From: Trichormus variabilis 0441
GTDB lineage: Bacteria > Cyanobacteriota > Cyanobacteriia > Cyanobacteriales > Nostocaceae
Assembly: GCF_009856605.1 (NCBI RefSeq)
Contig: NZ_CP047242.1
Coordinates: 1,548,001-1,612,000 of the forward strand
DNA length: 64,000 bases
Reading direction: 5' to 3'
Under the pieces are notes generated by a model that saw only the letters and a list, made by a program, of their open reading frames with translations, ran no database searches and was not told where the DNA came from. The translations under genes were made by a program, and so were the position numbers. Shown in pieces: positions 56,301-62,440 of the stretch; positions within the stretch are counted from its first letter, which is position 1, and each line of letters begins with the position of its first letter.

Positions 56301-56484
56301 TCAGACTTTCTTGCGCTAACGGTGTTAATTCCTTCTGTACGAAAGTCCATAAACGCCAAACACCTCCCATCAAACCCACAATTAAAAGTCCACCTACTGC
56401 CATACCGCCACGACTCAAAATCAGCAACCATAGACTCCTAAGTGAGGTTTGTGGGCTTTGATTTTGCTTGGGAGGATTATTCAT
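50335..56484 (-). CDS. TamB-like translocation and assembly module protein (DUF490)
   Basis: 2049 aa. An N-terminal membrane anchor (about 20-48; LWLLILSRGGMAVGGLLIVGL) is followed by AsmA/TamB-like beta-rich repeats over the whole length and a C-terminal DUF490 domain (about 1650-2049), ending VEFQTRF with a terminal Phe. TamB spans the periplasm as a hydrophobic beta-groove that moves lipids or outer-membrane proteins; in chloroplasts the relative is TIC236. Residues about 640-970 contain 70-residue repeats (QASGQARLNVGNGTITxSNI, QANNVPVQRLAAVPPQ) that are still near-identical in DNA. It is cut off from other genes by 49-336 bp gaps. Two acidic insertions (DEPNYGTASDLKTYAQ, EEERNASPIP) occur near 1330-1380. 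Confidence 0.9.
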   Translation of the reverse strand: MNNPPKQNQSPQTSLRSLWLLILSRGGMAVGGLLIVGLMGGVWRLWTFVQKELTPLAQESLTTTLNRPVQLGKVTNFSLTGVQFAASSIPATPTDPDKLTMDAVEVGFNPLLLVFNRQLKLNVTLVNPDVYIEQDNQGRWITTTIAPPGAAGAIKTDLDHINFRNGKLSLLPQVRNLAVGEAKTTTPSSSLYPPIPCPEGKACTLPPLEFSQLNGTAQILENNQLIKFSAKGISDSGGSVEMEGEVRPKTTAANIQVRGQELLAADVSRLVKLPVGLEAGKVNGDLRVELLPGQTPLLYGSADLQKVTVQIPRAPQVLTNTQANAYFQGTEVKLENVVANYGSIPLVAAGTIDTKAGYKLAGRVNSVSVANAQNTLKLKFPVPVAGQLQADLQVVGAANQPILSGTVRTINTARIDKVNFQSISSKFEFSPNNNLVSLADVQGKTTTGGAITGGGRILVGENAQLNLNFTARNVAGDAIAKLYNANTPFQIGTVSATAQVTGTPTNVRTLVNFAAPQAAYPATGEVIIGANRNINFRNVAVKVAGGTVRGYGNFANERWQAVAQANGVNLAPFVNQNQLENVSLAGAQFNGRLILAGTATPFQIASIRTEGAGVQIGGGTVAVSNIQLQDQAFAAKLVANNVRLARILKNAPPALANPLAGTFQVAGNRENFSLKTLQATGDARLSVGRGTVTAGNIQLANGVYQAQVQASNVPVQRLATLPPQFQGNLTGKFAVTGSAESFSPQSIQASGQARLNVGNGTITSSNIQLANGIYQAQVQANNVPVQRLAAVPPKFQGNLTGQFNVAGSVAPFNPQSIQASGQGRLNVGNGTITASNIQLANGRYQAQVQANNVPVQRLAAVPPQLQGNLNGQLNLAGSVAPFTPQSIQASGQAQLNVGNGTITASNIRVTNGNYQAQVQANNVPVQRLAAVPPQLQGNLNGQFNVAGSAASLSPQSIQASGQAQLQVAGGGTINAANIQLAKGRYQTVVAATGVQLNRFNQQLRGQFAGQLQLAGNLGSTRLADVSAAGQVQLTQGLPGVERPLNAAIAWNGERLTIQQATAPGLNINGDILANATKPGIPEITALNLNVQAQDFDLQQLPVTLPNQVAVTGRADFNGKVTGKLPLPNVNGQLSLKDLVVQNIAFEPLLTGRIQSGQGLNLNLAGNSDRLALSLDSNNRPQSFLVQWQQALASGQIKGNDWAVKVANFPLTLFNLSPPPSLRLGAGRVAGTVTGDVQFNQRTFATNVNLAIANPEVGRIKGDRFTTQFRYSDGTATLTSSQFIKGNSRYALAGNFGLTPKGPRIQGKLNVTQGNIQDVLTVAQIFDLQDFQRNGDEPNYGTASDLKTYAQGLPDQSLFDQIKRFYEIDAIIAKQEEERNASPIPNLADLQGTFNGEVAVDTATANGLAVQFNLNGQNFVWGKEAEPNRFYRADNIIAEGSFADGVLQLRPVRIESENSLLAFTGNIGGNEQSGQLRVNNFPLQLLNNFVNLPVGVTGNLSGTAALAGSIANPQARGEWQITEGTLNQKPVESATASFSYANGRLNFGSTVAITGPQPVNISGSIPYQLPFASVAPDNNQISLDVKVENEGLALLNLLSNQVAFEKGQGQIDLKVSGTREQPIVEGIATIQDATFAAQALPGKVRGVTGRVRFNFDQILVESLEGRFSRGQVQASGAIPVFDNSSVTIENPLTVNLEQLRLNLKGLYQGGASGNIQVTGSALNPRIGGKVDLYSGQILLAESSDPNQPANNVSAISLTKFNKQDTPITSSANTSFNNLELELGKDVEIARPPLLSFAATGNLKVNGSLADPIPVGTIRLRKGGVNLFTTQFNLTRGYEHTATFRANQPRDPDLDIQLLAKVLEVVQNSDLNRINSVGLGALETVRVEANIKGPASRLNETLELRSSPSRSETELVALLGGGFVDTQGRGDSTLGLINIAGSAVFGNFQSAFNQIGTAFGLSELRIFPTVISDNPEASNSNSSRVGSSIELAAEAGVDISNKFSISSIKILTANDPFQWGLNYRINDEFRIRASTNLEDDSRAVVEFQTRF
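53600..54460. repeat. 210-bp periodic repeats inside the TamB-like gene
   Basis: The motif TTG(A/G)ATAGATTGGGGA occurs at 53611, 53821, 54031 and 54241, exactly 210 bp apart, with a weaker copy at 54451. Each unit encodes 70 aa. Sequence drift between copies is small, which indicates recent duplication or gene conversion. Confidence 0.9.
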
Positions 56485-56820
56485 GGTATGAGTTTACTTT
56501 TATTTGCTGGAGGTGGTTGACGCACTGCAAGCATTATTTGGCATTTGCGTTTATATGCCAATACCAGGATACAAATCAATTGGGACTTTTGACATTCGGA
56601 TCAACTCGGTGAGTGAAATTGACTAGGGGCTGTTGACTGGTGACTAAGAATTTTTGCTCTTTGCTACCCTACCTCTTCATCTCCCATATCCTGAATGCGG
56701 GAAAATAAACCATTAATATTGTCAGTCAAATCTGAATTAAAGTGAAAATATTGCTGTGACTTTCCCAGGTACACGGTCTAGAACTTTAATTAATCAATAG
56801 ACCTCGGAACATAAGGATAG
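56485..56820. other. Divergent promoter region between the TamB-like gene and DUF3110 gene
   Basis: 336 bp; no ORF. A single GACTGGTGACTAAG word resembles STRR units. AAGGA 5 nt before the ATG at 56821 is a probable ribosome-binding site. Promoter boxes are not assigned. Confidence 0.45.
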
Positions 56821-57255
56821 ATGATTACGCCAATGCGGGTTTTTGTTTTGATTTTTAACGCTAATACGGAAAATGAGGGGATTCATACCGTTCGTGTGGG
56901 CGATCGCAATAAAATTCTCATGTTTGAATCCCAAGATGATGCTGTCCGTTTTGCCCTCATGTTGGAAGCGCAGGATTTCCCCACTCCCACAGTAGAGGGA
57001 ATTGATGCGGAGGATGTTAAGGAATTTTGCGCCAGTGCTAATTATGATTGGGAATTAATCCCAGAAAATAGCGACCTCGTAATTCCCCCAGATATTAACG
57101 TGGAAGAAACTGACTGGCAACCTGATGGTCAGTATGATGACGAGGATACTGAGGACGAAATTTTTGAGTCCGACCTAGTACCACCGGCTCAAGATTCGGA
57201 GTTTTCTGAGACTGAGTTGGAAAATATTCGTCGCAAATTGGAAGGATTGTTGTAA
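56821..57255 (+). CDS. DUF3110 family protein
   Basis: 144 aa. The DUF3110 core is near the N-terminus: MRVFVLIFNANTENEGIHTVRVGDRNKILMFESQ split over strand-helix, DDAVRFALMLEAQDFPTPTVE and DAEDVKEFC. The C-terminal half is very acidic (about 12 Asp/Glu in ETDWQPDGQYDDEDTEDEIF). The family is restricted to cyanobacteria and plastids and has no known activity. ATG 56821 has AAGGA upstream; Met 5 (56833) is the alternative. It is followed by murQ after 70-90 bp containing a hairpin, so co-transcription is uncertain. Confidence 0.85.
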   Translation: MITPMRVFVLIFNANTENEGIHTVRVGDRNKILMFESQDDAVRFALMLEAQDFPTPTVEGIDAEDVKEFCASANYDWELIPENSDLVIPPDINVEETDWQPDGQYDDEDTEDEIFESDLVPPAQDSEFSETELENIRRKLEGLL

Positions 57256-57275
57256 CTTAGTCGTTTAGTCATTAG

Positions 57276-57295
57276 AGACGTTTCATGCAACGTCT
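57276..57295. repeat. Small AGACGTT/AACGTCT hairpin
   Basis: 7-bp stem, 6-nt loop, related to the AGAGACG palindromes at 1840 and 15560. It lies between the DUF3110 gene and murQ. Confidence 0.5.
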
Positions 57296-57346
57296 GTAGA
57301 TGAAGATTCTTGACTAAATTACATAATGGCAGGGGAAATCACATAC

Positions 57347-58270
57347 ATGGCAAATTTGCAGGAACGTGGGCATTTATTGACCGAACAAGTCAATCCTCTG
57401 AGTCAGAACTTAGATCAACTCAGTTCTCTGGAATTGGTGGAGTTGTTTAATAGTGAAGACCGCAAGACTATTGAGGCGGTGGCGGCGGCTAAAGTCCAGA
57501 TTGCGACAGCAATTGAACAGACAGCCGATCGCCTGCGTCAAGGAGGACGCTTGTTTTATGTTGGTGCTGGAACCAGTGGTAGGTTGGGTGTGTTAGATGC
57601 GGCTGAGTGTCCACCAACTTTTTGTACCCCGCCAGAATTGGTACAGGGAATTATTGCTGGTGGTGCTGGTGCATTGGTACGCAGTTCGGAAGATTTAGAA
57701 GACCGGGCAGAAGATGGAGACGCAGCGATCGCTCAACGTCATATTACCCAGTTAGATGTTGTTGTTGGTATTACGGCTGGCGGGACAACGCCTTTTGTCC
57801 AAGGTGCGATTAACTCTGCTCGTCAACGGGGAGCCTTGACAATTTTCATCGCTTGTGTTCCTGCTGAACAAGTGAGTTTTACAGCTGATATTGATATCCG
57901 CTTGTTAACAGGGCCAGAAATATTGGCTGGTTCCACACGTCTCAAAGCCGGTACAGTTACTAAATTAACGCTAAATATCCTCTCGACTGGGGTGATGGTC
58001 AAGCTGGGCAAAGTTTACGGTAATCGCATGGTGGATGTAGCAGTCACAAATCAGAAGTTACGCGATCGCGCTTTGCGAATTTTGGAAGACCTCACCGGGT
58101 TAAGTCGGGAAGCGGCTGGTTTTTTATTAGAACGTAGTGGTAAATGGGTAAAACTGGCGCTGGTGATGCACTGGACTGGTTTGGATAAAGACGCAGGCGA
58201 TCGGCTCTTATCAGCACATCAAGGAAATCTGAGGGAAGCTGTTGCTAGTTATAAAAATCAAGGTAATTAG
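57347..58270 (+). CDS. murQ: N-acetylmuramic acid 6-phosphate etherase
   Basis: 307 aa from ATG 57347 (MANLQERGHLLTEQVNP); an ATG at 57326 would add seven residues. SIS-fold motifs: GRLFYVGAGTSGRLGVLDAAECPPTF (about 72-97, sugar-phosphate loop) and VGITAGGTTPFVQGAI. MurQ cleaves the lactyl ether of MurNAc-6-P to GlcNAc-6-P and D-lactate in wall recycling. The TFCTPP segment agrees with the usual TFGTPP active-site region with Gly to Cys. The C-terminus (SREAAGFLLERSGKWVKLALV) is standard. No murP or anmK gene is next to it. Confidence 0.94.
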   Translation: MANLQERGHLLTEQVNPLSQNLDQLSSLELVELFNSEDRKTIEAVAAAKVQIATAIEQTADRLRQGGRLFYVGAGTSGRLGVLDAAECPPTFCTPPELVQGIIAGGAGALVRSSEDLEDRAEDGDAAIAQRHITQLDVVVGITAGGTTPFVQGAINSARQRGALTIFIACVPAEQVSFTADIDIRLLTGPEILAGSTRLKAGTVTKLTLNILSTGVMVKLGKVYGNRMVDVAVTNQKLRDRALRILEDLTGLSREAAGFLLERSGKWVKLALVMHWTGLDKDAGDRLLSAHQGNLREAVASYKNQGN

Positions 58271-58362
58271 TTAGTGGTTAGTTGTCAGTGGTCAGTTGTC
58301 ATTAGTCAATAGTCCATAGTCAAAAATCTTGCAATGTTGACTATTGACCATTGACTTTTAAG
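58266..58362. repeat. STRR cluster
   Basis: TTAGTTGTCAGTGGTCAGTTG units followed by AGTCAAT/AGTCCAT and TTGACTATTGACCATTGAC heptamers, directly after the murQ stop. Confidence 0.9.
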
Positions 58363-58448
58363 TATATTCGCTAATTTGTTGTCATCTACCAACCTTTTGC
58401 GTAAAAAGTTGGTAGATTATTATTTGAAGCCAAAATGAGGAATCTTAA

Positions 58449-58609
58449 TTAACGTGAGTTCGATAAATTCGGAAGAACCCCTCTCCAAACCTCTCCCCGA
58501 CGCGGAGAGAGGCTTAAAACTCTGATTCTTTGATACTCAGTTATAGATTTTCAGCCCCTTCCCTTGTAGGGAAGGGGTTGGGGTTAGGTTCCGTCGAACT
58601 CACGTTTAA
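58449..58609. repeat. 160-bp dispersed MITE-like repeat, copy 2
   Basis: TTAACGTGAGTTCGA (58449-58463) and TCGAACTCACGTT (58594-58606) end an element that is the reverse complement of 35626-35785. The two inner hairpins are retained (CCTCTCCCCGACGCGGAGAGAGG and CCCCTTCCCTTGTAGGGAAGGGG). It lies 80 bp upstream of modBC. Confidence 0.88.
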
Positions 58610-58689
58610 TTACTACAAGATTTGTTGCTAATTCATAAAACTCTGAGCGCAAAGTAATTACAAATTACGAACTCTACACATATATCACC

Positions 58690-60495
58690 ATGCCACTGGA
58701 TTTGTCGCCGCTTTGGATATCACTCAAAACGTCCTTACTTGCCACATTTATCACCTTCTTTTTAGGAATTGCTGCTGCTTATTGGATGTTGAGTTATCGC
58801 GGTAAAGGCAAATCTTTGATTGAAGGTATCTTTGTCGCTCCCTTGATTTTACCCCCTACGGTTGTCGGCTTTCTGCTACTGCTGTTTTTCGGGAAAAACG
58901 GCCCTATGGGGAAACTGATGGGGCTTTTTGACTTCAGTATAGTTTTTACATGGTATGGGGCGGCGATCGCCGCGACCATTGTCTCTTTTCCTCTCATGTA
59001 TAAAACCTCACTGGGAGCTTTTGCCCAGATTGACGGTAATTTACTGCGGGTAGCGAGAACCTTGGGGGCTAGTGAATCTACTATCTTTTGGCGTATCAGT
59101 TTACCTTTGGCATTCCCTGGGATTGTAGCCGCGACAATGTTATCTTTTGCCCGTGCTTTGGGTGAATTTGGTGCAACGTTAATGTTGGCTGGGAATATCC
59201 CCGGACAAACGCAAACAATCCCAATGGCGATTTACTTCGCAGTGGAAGCCGGGGCGACCAATGAGGCTTGGTTTTGGGCAATTATGATTATGGTGATTTC
59301 CCTATCGGGGATTCTTGCTGTTAATTTATGGCAAGAGGTGAGGGAGAAGAAGGGACGAGGGGGACAAGTAAAACAGACAAAAGGACAAGGGAGTGAGGTA
59401 GTTTTGTTGTCTGCGCCTGCTTCTCAAGTGGAACTGTTGGTAGATATAGAAAAACATCTGCCGAGTTTTCATCTAAAAGTTGCTTTCACCACAGATGAAC
59501 AACCTTTGGGATTGTTGGGGGGTTCGGGTGCAGGTAAGAGTATGATTCTGCGGTGTATTGCGGGGATTGAAACACCAACCAGGGGACGGATAGTTTTGAA
59601 TGGTAGGGTATTATTTGATTCCGAACAGGGGATTAATTTGCCTAGCCGCGATCGCCGCATTGGTTTTTTAGTCCAAAATTACGCCCTGTTTCCCCACATG
59701 ACAGTGGCGCAAAATATTGCTTTCGGCTTACCCAAAAAACTATCAGACAACAGTATGCGGGTGCAGGTAGAAGAACAACTCATCGCCATGCAGTTACAAG
59801 GATTAGGCGATCGCTATCCCCACCAACTTTCGGGAGGACAACAACAACGGGTAGCCTTAGCTAGGGCTTTAGCCAGTCAACCAGAAGCTTTGCTGTTAGA
59901 TGAACCATTTTCAGCTCTTGATACCCACCTGCGGAGTCAATTAGAACAGCAAATGATGGAAACCCTCACAGACTACCAAGGTGTATCTTTATTTGTCACC
60001 CATAACATGGAAGAAGCTTACCGAATTTGCCCCAATCTCTTGGTATTGGAGGACGGTAGCCCGGTACATTATGGTTCTAAATATGATATTTTTGAGCATC
60101 CGGCTACTGTGAGTGTGGCTCAAATCACTGGCTGCAAGAACTTCTCCAGCGCTATTGTCGAATCAGGGCAACAAATAGAAGCAATAGACTGGGGTTGTCA
60201 TCTCAAAGTTATGGAACCAATTCCCCAAGAATTATCTCACATTGGCATCCGCGCCCATCAAATCACCTTTACCAATGACCCCAACCAAGAAAACACCTTC
60301 CCCTGCTGGTTAGTACGAACAAATGAAACCCCCCATCGCATCACATTATTTTTAAAACTCCATTCCCCAGCCAGCAGCCCACAAGATTATCATCTCCAAG
60401 CAGAAGTTTTCAAAGAAAAATGGCTGACTATCAAAGAAAAACCATTTCCTTGGTATGTGCATTTAGATCCACTGCGCTTAATTCTCATGAATTAA
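58690..60495 (+). CDS. modBC: Fused molybdate ABC transporter, permease plus ATPase (ModBC)
   Basis: 601 aa. Residues about 1-220 are a ModB permease with five to six helices and the EAA-like loop RVARTLGASESTIFWRISLPLA. A Lys/Gly-rich linker (about 222-240) joins the ModC ATPase (about 255-480): Walker A GGSGAGKSM, signature LSGGQQQRVALARAL, Walker B ALLLDEPFSALD, and H-loop FVTHNMEEAY. The C-terminal 110 residues are a MOP/TOBE-like regulatory part. It imports molybdate, needed for nitrogenase and nitrate reductase. No modA is adjacent, so the binding protein must be elsewhere. The fusion is known from Anabaena. Confidence 0.93.
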   Translation: MPLDLSPLWISLKTSLLATFITFFLGIAAAYWMLSYRGKGKSLIEGIFVAPLILPPTVVGFLLLLFFGKNGPMGKLMGLFDFSIVFTWYGAAIAATIVSFPLMYKTSLGAFAQIDGNLLRVARTLGASESTIFWRISLPLAFPGIVAATMLSFARALGEFGATLMLAGNIPGQTQTIPMAIYFAVEAGATNEAWFWAIMIMVISLSGILAVNLWQEVREKKGRGGQVKQTKGQGSEVVLLSAPASQVELLVDIEKHLPSFHLKVAFTTDEQPLGLLGGSGAGKSMILRCIAGIETPTRGRIVLNGRVLFDSEQGINLPSRDRRIGFLVQNYALFPHMTVAQNIAFGLPKKLSDNSMRVQVEEQLIAMQLQGLGDRYPHQLSGGQQQRVALARALASQPEALLLDEPFSALDTHLRSQLEQQMMETLTDYQGVSLFVTHNMEEAYRICPNLLVLEDGSPVHYGSKYDIFEHPATVSVAQITGCKNFSSAIVESGQQIEAIDWGCHLKVMEPIPQELSHIGIRAHQITFTNDPNQENTFPCWLVRTNETPHRITLFLKLHSPASSPQDYHLQAEVFKEKWLTIKEKPFPWYVHLDPLRLILMN

Positions 60496-60592
60496 ATTTC
60501 CAAGCATAAACAATCTAATTTTGCGGTTCATCAACAACTGTTTTTTGTAATTCAGTGTTTCAATATGAAAGCCGTAAATTACAAAGAATGGT

Positions 60593-61786
60593 ATGCCACA
60601 GAAATCAGCCGCGTTAAGGTTTGTCATATTATTGGGTTTCGTGAGCCTCTGCGCCGATGCGACCTATGAAGGGGCGCGCAGTATCACAGGGGCTTATTTA
60701 CAGGTTTTAGGTGCTAGCGGCACTGTGGTAGGCTTGGTAGCTGGTTTTGGTGAGTTAATTGGCTATGGCTTGCGGTTAGTGATTGGTTATCTCAGCGACC
60801 AGTCACGGAAATATTGGGGAATTACAACCTTAGGTTACATCCTCAACACTGCCGTTGTACCATTGTTAGCCTTGACCGGAAGATGGGAAGCAGCCGCAGG
60901 TTTGATGATGGCTGAACGTACTGGTAAAGCCGTGCGTACTCCCCCACGAGATGCGCTGCTTTCCCACGGCGCGAGTCAAATTGGCAGAGGCTTTGGCTTT
61001 GGTTTACATGAAGCAATGGATCAGACTGGTGCAGTCATGGGGCCTTTGGCTGTGGCTGCAATGGTCTATTTCCAGGGTGAGTATCGTCACGCCTTTACAA
61101 TTTTGATTGTACCTGCGGTCTTGGGATTGGTGGTGTTGTTAGTATTACAATTTCTCTATCCCAATCCCAGTGATTTTGAAGAGGAAACAGAGGAACAGAA
61201 ACAACAAGAAGGATTACCCCGCATATTTTGGATTTATCTAGGTGCAGTAGCTGTTATTGCCGCCGGATATGCAGATTTTCCCCTAATTGCCTTCCATTTT
61301 CAAAAATCAGGCATTGCTACAGGAGAGACAATACCTCTGTTTTATGCCTTAGCGATGGGTGTAGATGCGATCGCCGCTTTAATATTTGGCTACGTATTTG
61401 ACCGACTAGGCATTTCTATCTTAATCATCGCGGCTTTTATCTCATGTTTATTTGCCCCACTGGTATTTTTAGGCGATACCAATCTGGCACTCTTAGGCAT
61501 AGCATTTTGGGGTATTGGTATGGGAGCGCAAGAATCCATTTTAAAAGCGGCGATCGCCGGTATGGTTCCCAAACATAAACGCGCCACCGCCTACGGCATT
61601 TTCAGCACTGGTTACGGTCTATCCTGGTTCTTAGGCAGCGCTCTCATGGGGATTCTATACGACCATTCCATCACTACATTGATCGTCTTCTCTTCTGCAA
61701 CCCAGCTTTTAGCCATTCCCTTCTTCACCTGGGTAAAACTAAAAGCCGATGATTCCCCTAAGACAATCACAAATCAAGCGTCTTGA
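60593..61786 (+). CDS. Major facilitator superfamily transporter
   Basis: 397 aa with twelve predicted helices and a cytoplasmic acidic loop (NPSDFEEETEEQKQQEGLP, about 192-210) between the halves. The MFS signature between helices 2 and 3 is GYLSDQSRKYWG. RTPPRDALLSHGA after helix 4 and ISCLFAPLVFLG-type C-terminal helices fit drug/metabolite efflux members. The substrate is unknown. It follows modBC by 97 bp on the same strand, but a joint role in molybdate transport is unlikely. ATG 60593. Confidence 0.87.
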   Translation: MPQKSAALRFVILLGFVSLCADATYEGARSITGAYLQVLGASGTVVGLVAGFGELIGYGLRLVIGYLSDQSRKYWGITTLGYILNTAVVPLLALTGRWEAAAGLMMAERTGKAVRTPPRDALLSHGASQIGRGFGFGLHEAMDQTGAVMGPLAVAAMVYFQGEYRHAFTILIVPAVLGLVVLLVLQFLYPNPSDFEEETEEQKQQEGLPRIFWIYLGAVAVIAAGYADFPLIAFHFQKSGIATGETIPLFYALAMGVDAIAALIFGYVFDRLGISILIIAAFISCLFAPLVFLGDTNLALLGIAFWGIGMGAQESILKAAIAGMVPKHKRATAYGIFSTGYGLSWFLGSALMGILYDHSITTLIVFSSATQLLAIPFFTWVKLKADDSPKTITNQAS

Positions 61787-61846
61787 GGATTGGGGACTGG
61801 GGATTGAGTTAAAAATCCCTACACCCTTACACCCCTATTCCCACTT
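61786..61846. repeat. STRR cluster (GGATTGGGGACTG / CACCCTTACACC types)
   Basis: Short heptamer-like runs between the MFS gene and the toxin gene, which are convergent. Confidence 0.7.
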
Positions 61847-61850
61847 GAGA

Positions 61851-62114
61851 TCAAGAGTAAAATTGCTCATAGTCATCATGACTACCAATCCAAAACCATG
61901 TCACAGTGTTACCATCTAACACACCAAGCGCGCGATAATTTCGATTCACTCTGACAGACCAAATTCCTTCCTCAGTGTTAATACATTTGAAATGCAAAGA
62001 CGGATGAAATGGATTTTCTGCCCAAAGTCGATAAGCTTTCCGCGCACTCAGCCTAACTTCATCATTTAACCGTCGATACGCAGCCCAAAACGATCGCAAC
62101 GTGGCTGATTTCAT
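61851..62114 (-). CDS. RelE/ParE-superfamily toxin-like protein
   Basis: 87 aa. Pattern of RelE/HigB-like toxins: an N-terminal helix pair (FWAAYRRLNDEVRLSARKAYRLW), then a beta-sheet with HFKCINTEEGIWSVRVNRNYRALGVL and WFWIGSHDDYEQF. The Arg-x-Asn-x-x-Tyr-Arg row and the SHDDYEQF end are typical of this branch of the family. It is expected to act on mRNA at ribosomes or be inactive. It overlaps the upstream gene by 4 bp (ATGA), so the two are translationally coupled. Confidence 0.82.
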   Translation of the reverse strand: MKSATLRSFWAAYRRLNDEVRLSARKAYRLWAENPFHPSLHFKCINTEEGIWSVRVNRNYRALGVLDGNTVTWFWIGSHDDYEQFYS

Positions 62115-62341
62115 AGTTGGTCATAGTCCATCGGGGCGGCTTCTCCCTGAGCGATTTCTTCTCTAGCACGACGAGCCGCAGCAATCAGGTTAGCTTGTGT
62201 CTTCTGAAACGATTGCTCCCATCGTGCTTCATCTTGTAAATCGCTAATATACTCTCGAAGATGTTCTGCAACTTGCACCTGAATCTCTACAGGTAGAGAC
62301 TCCATCATTTTGATAACTGTTGTAATTGCGGTGGATGACAT
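62111..62341 (-). CDS. Putative antitoxin partner of the RelE/ParE-like protein
   Basis: 76 aa, start ATG 62341. An N-terminal helix (TTVIKMMESLPVEIQVQVAEHLREYI) like those of DUF2281/Phd-type partners, then a charged helix (EARWEQSFQKTQANLIAAARRARE) and an acidic tail (GEAAPMDYDQL). It lies first in the two-gene unit, in the antitoxin-then-toxin order, with a 4-bp overlap with the toxin. No DNA-binding motif can be assigned. Confidence 0.75.
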   Translation of the reverse strand: MSSTAITTVIKMMESLPVEIQVQVAEHLREYISDLQDEARWEQSFQKTQANLIAAARRAREEIAQGEAAPMDYDQL

Positions 62342-62440
62342 TGCATAACTCCAATTTTCAAACTCTTACCCTCCGCGTACCTCTGCATTGAAAATAAGAT
62401 ACCGGAATTCTCAAAAATCCAGGTATCTTATTTCTCATCC

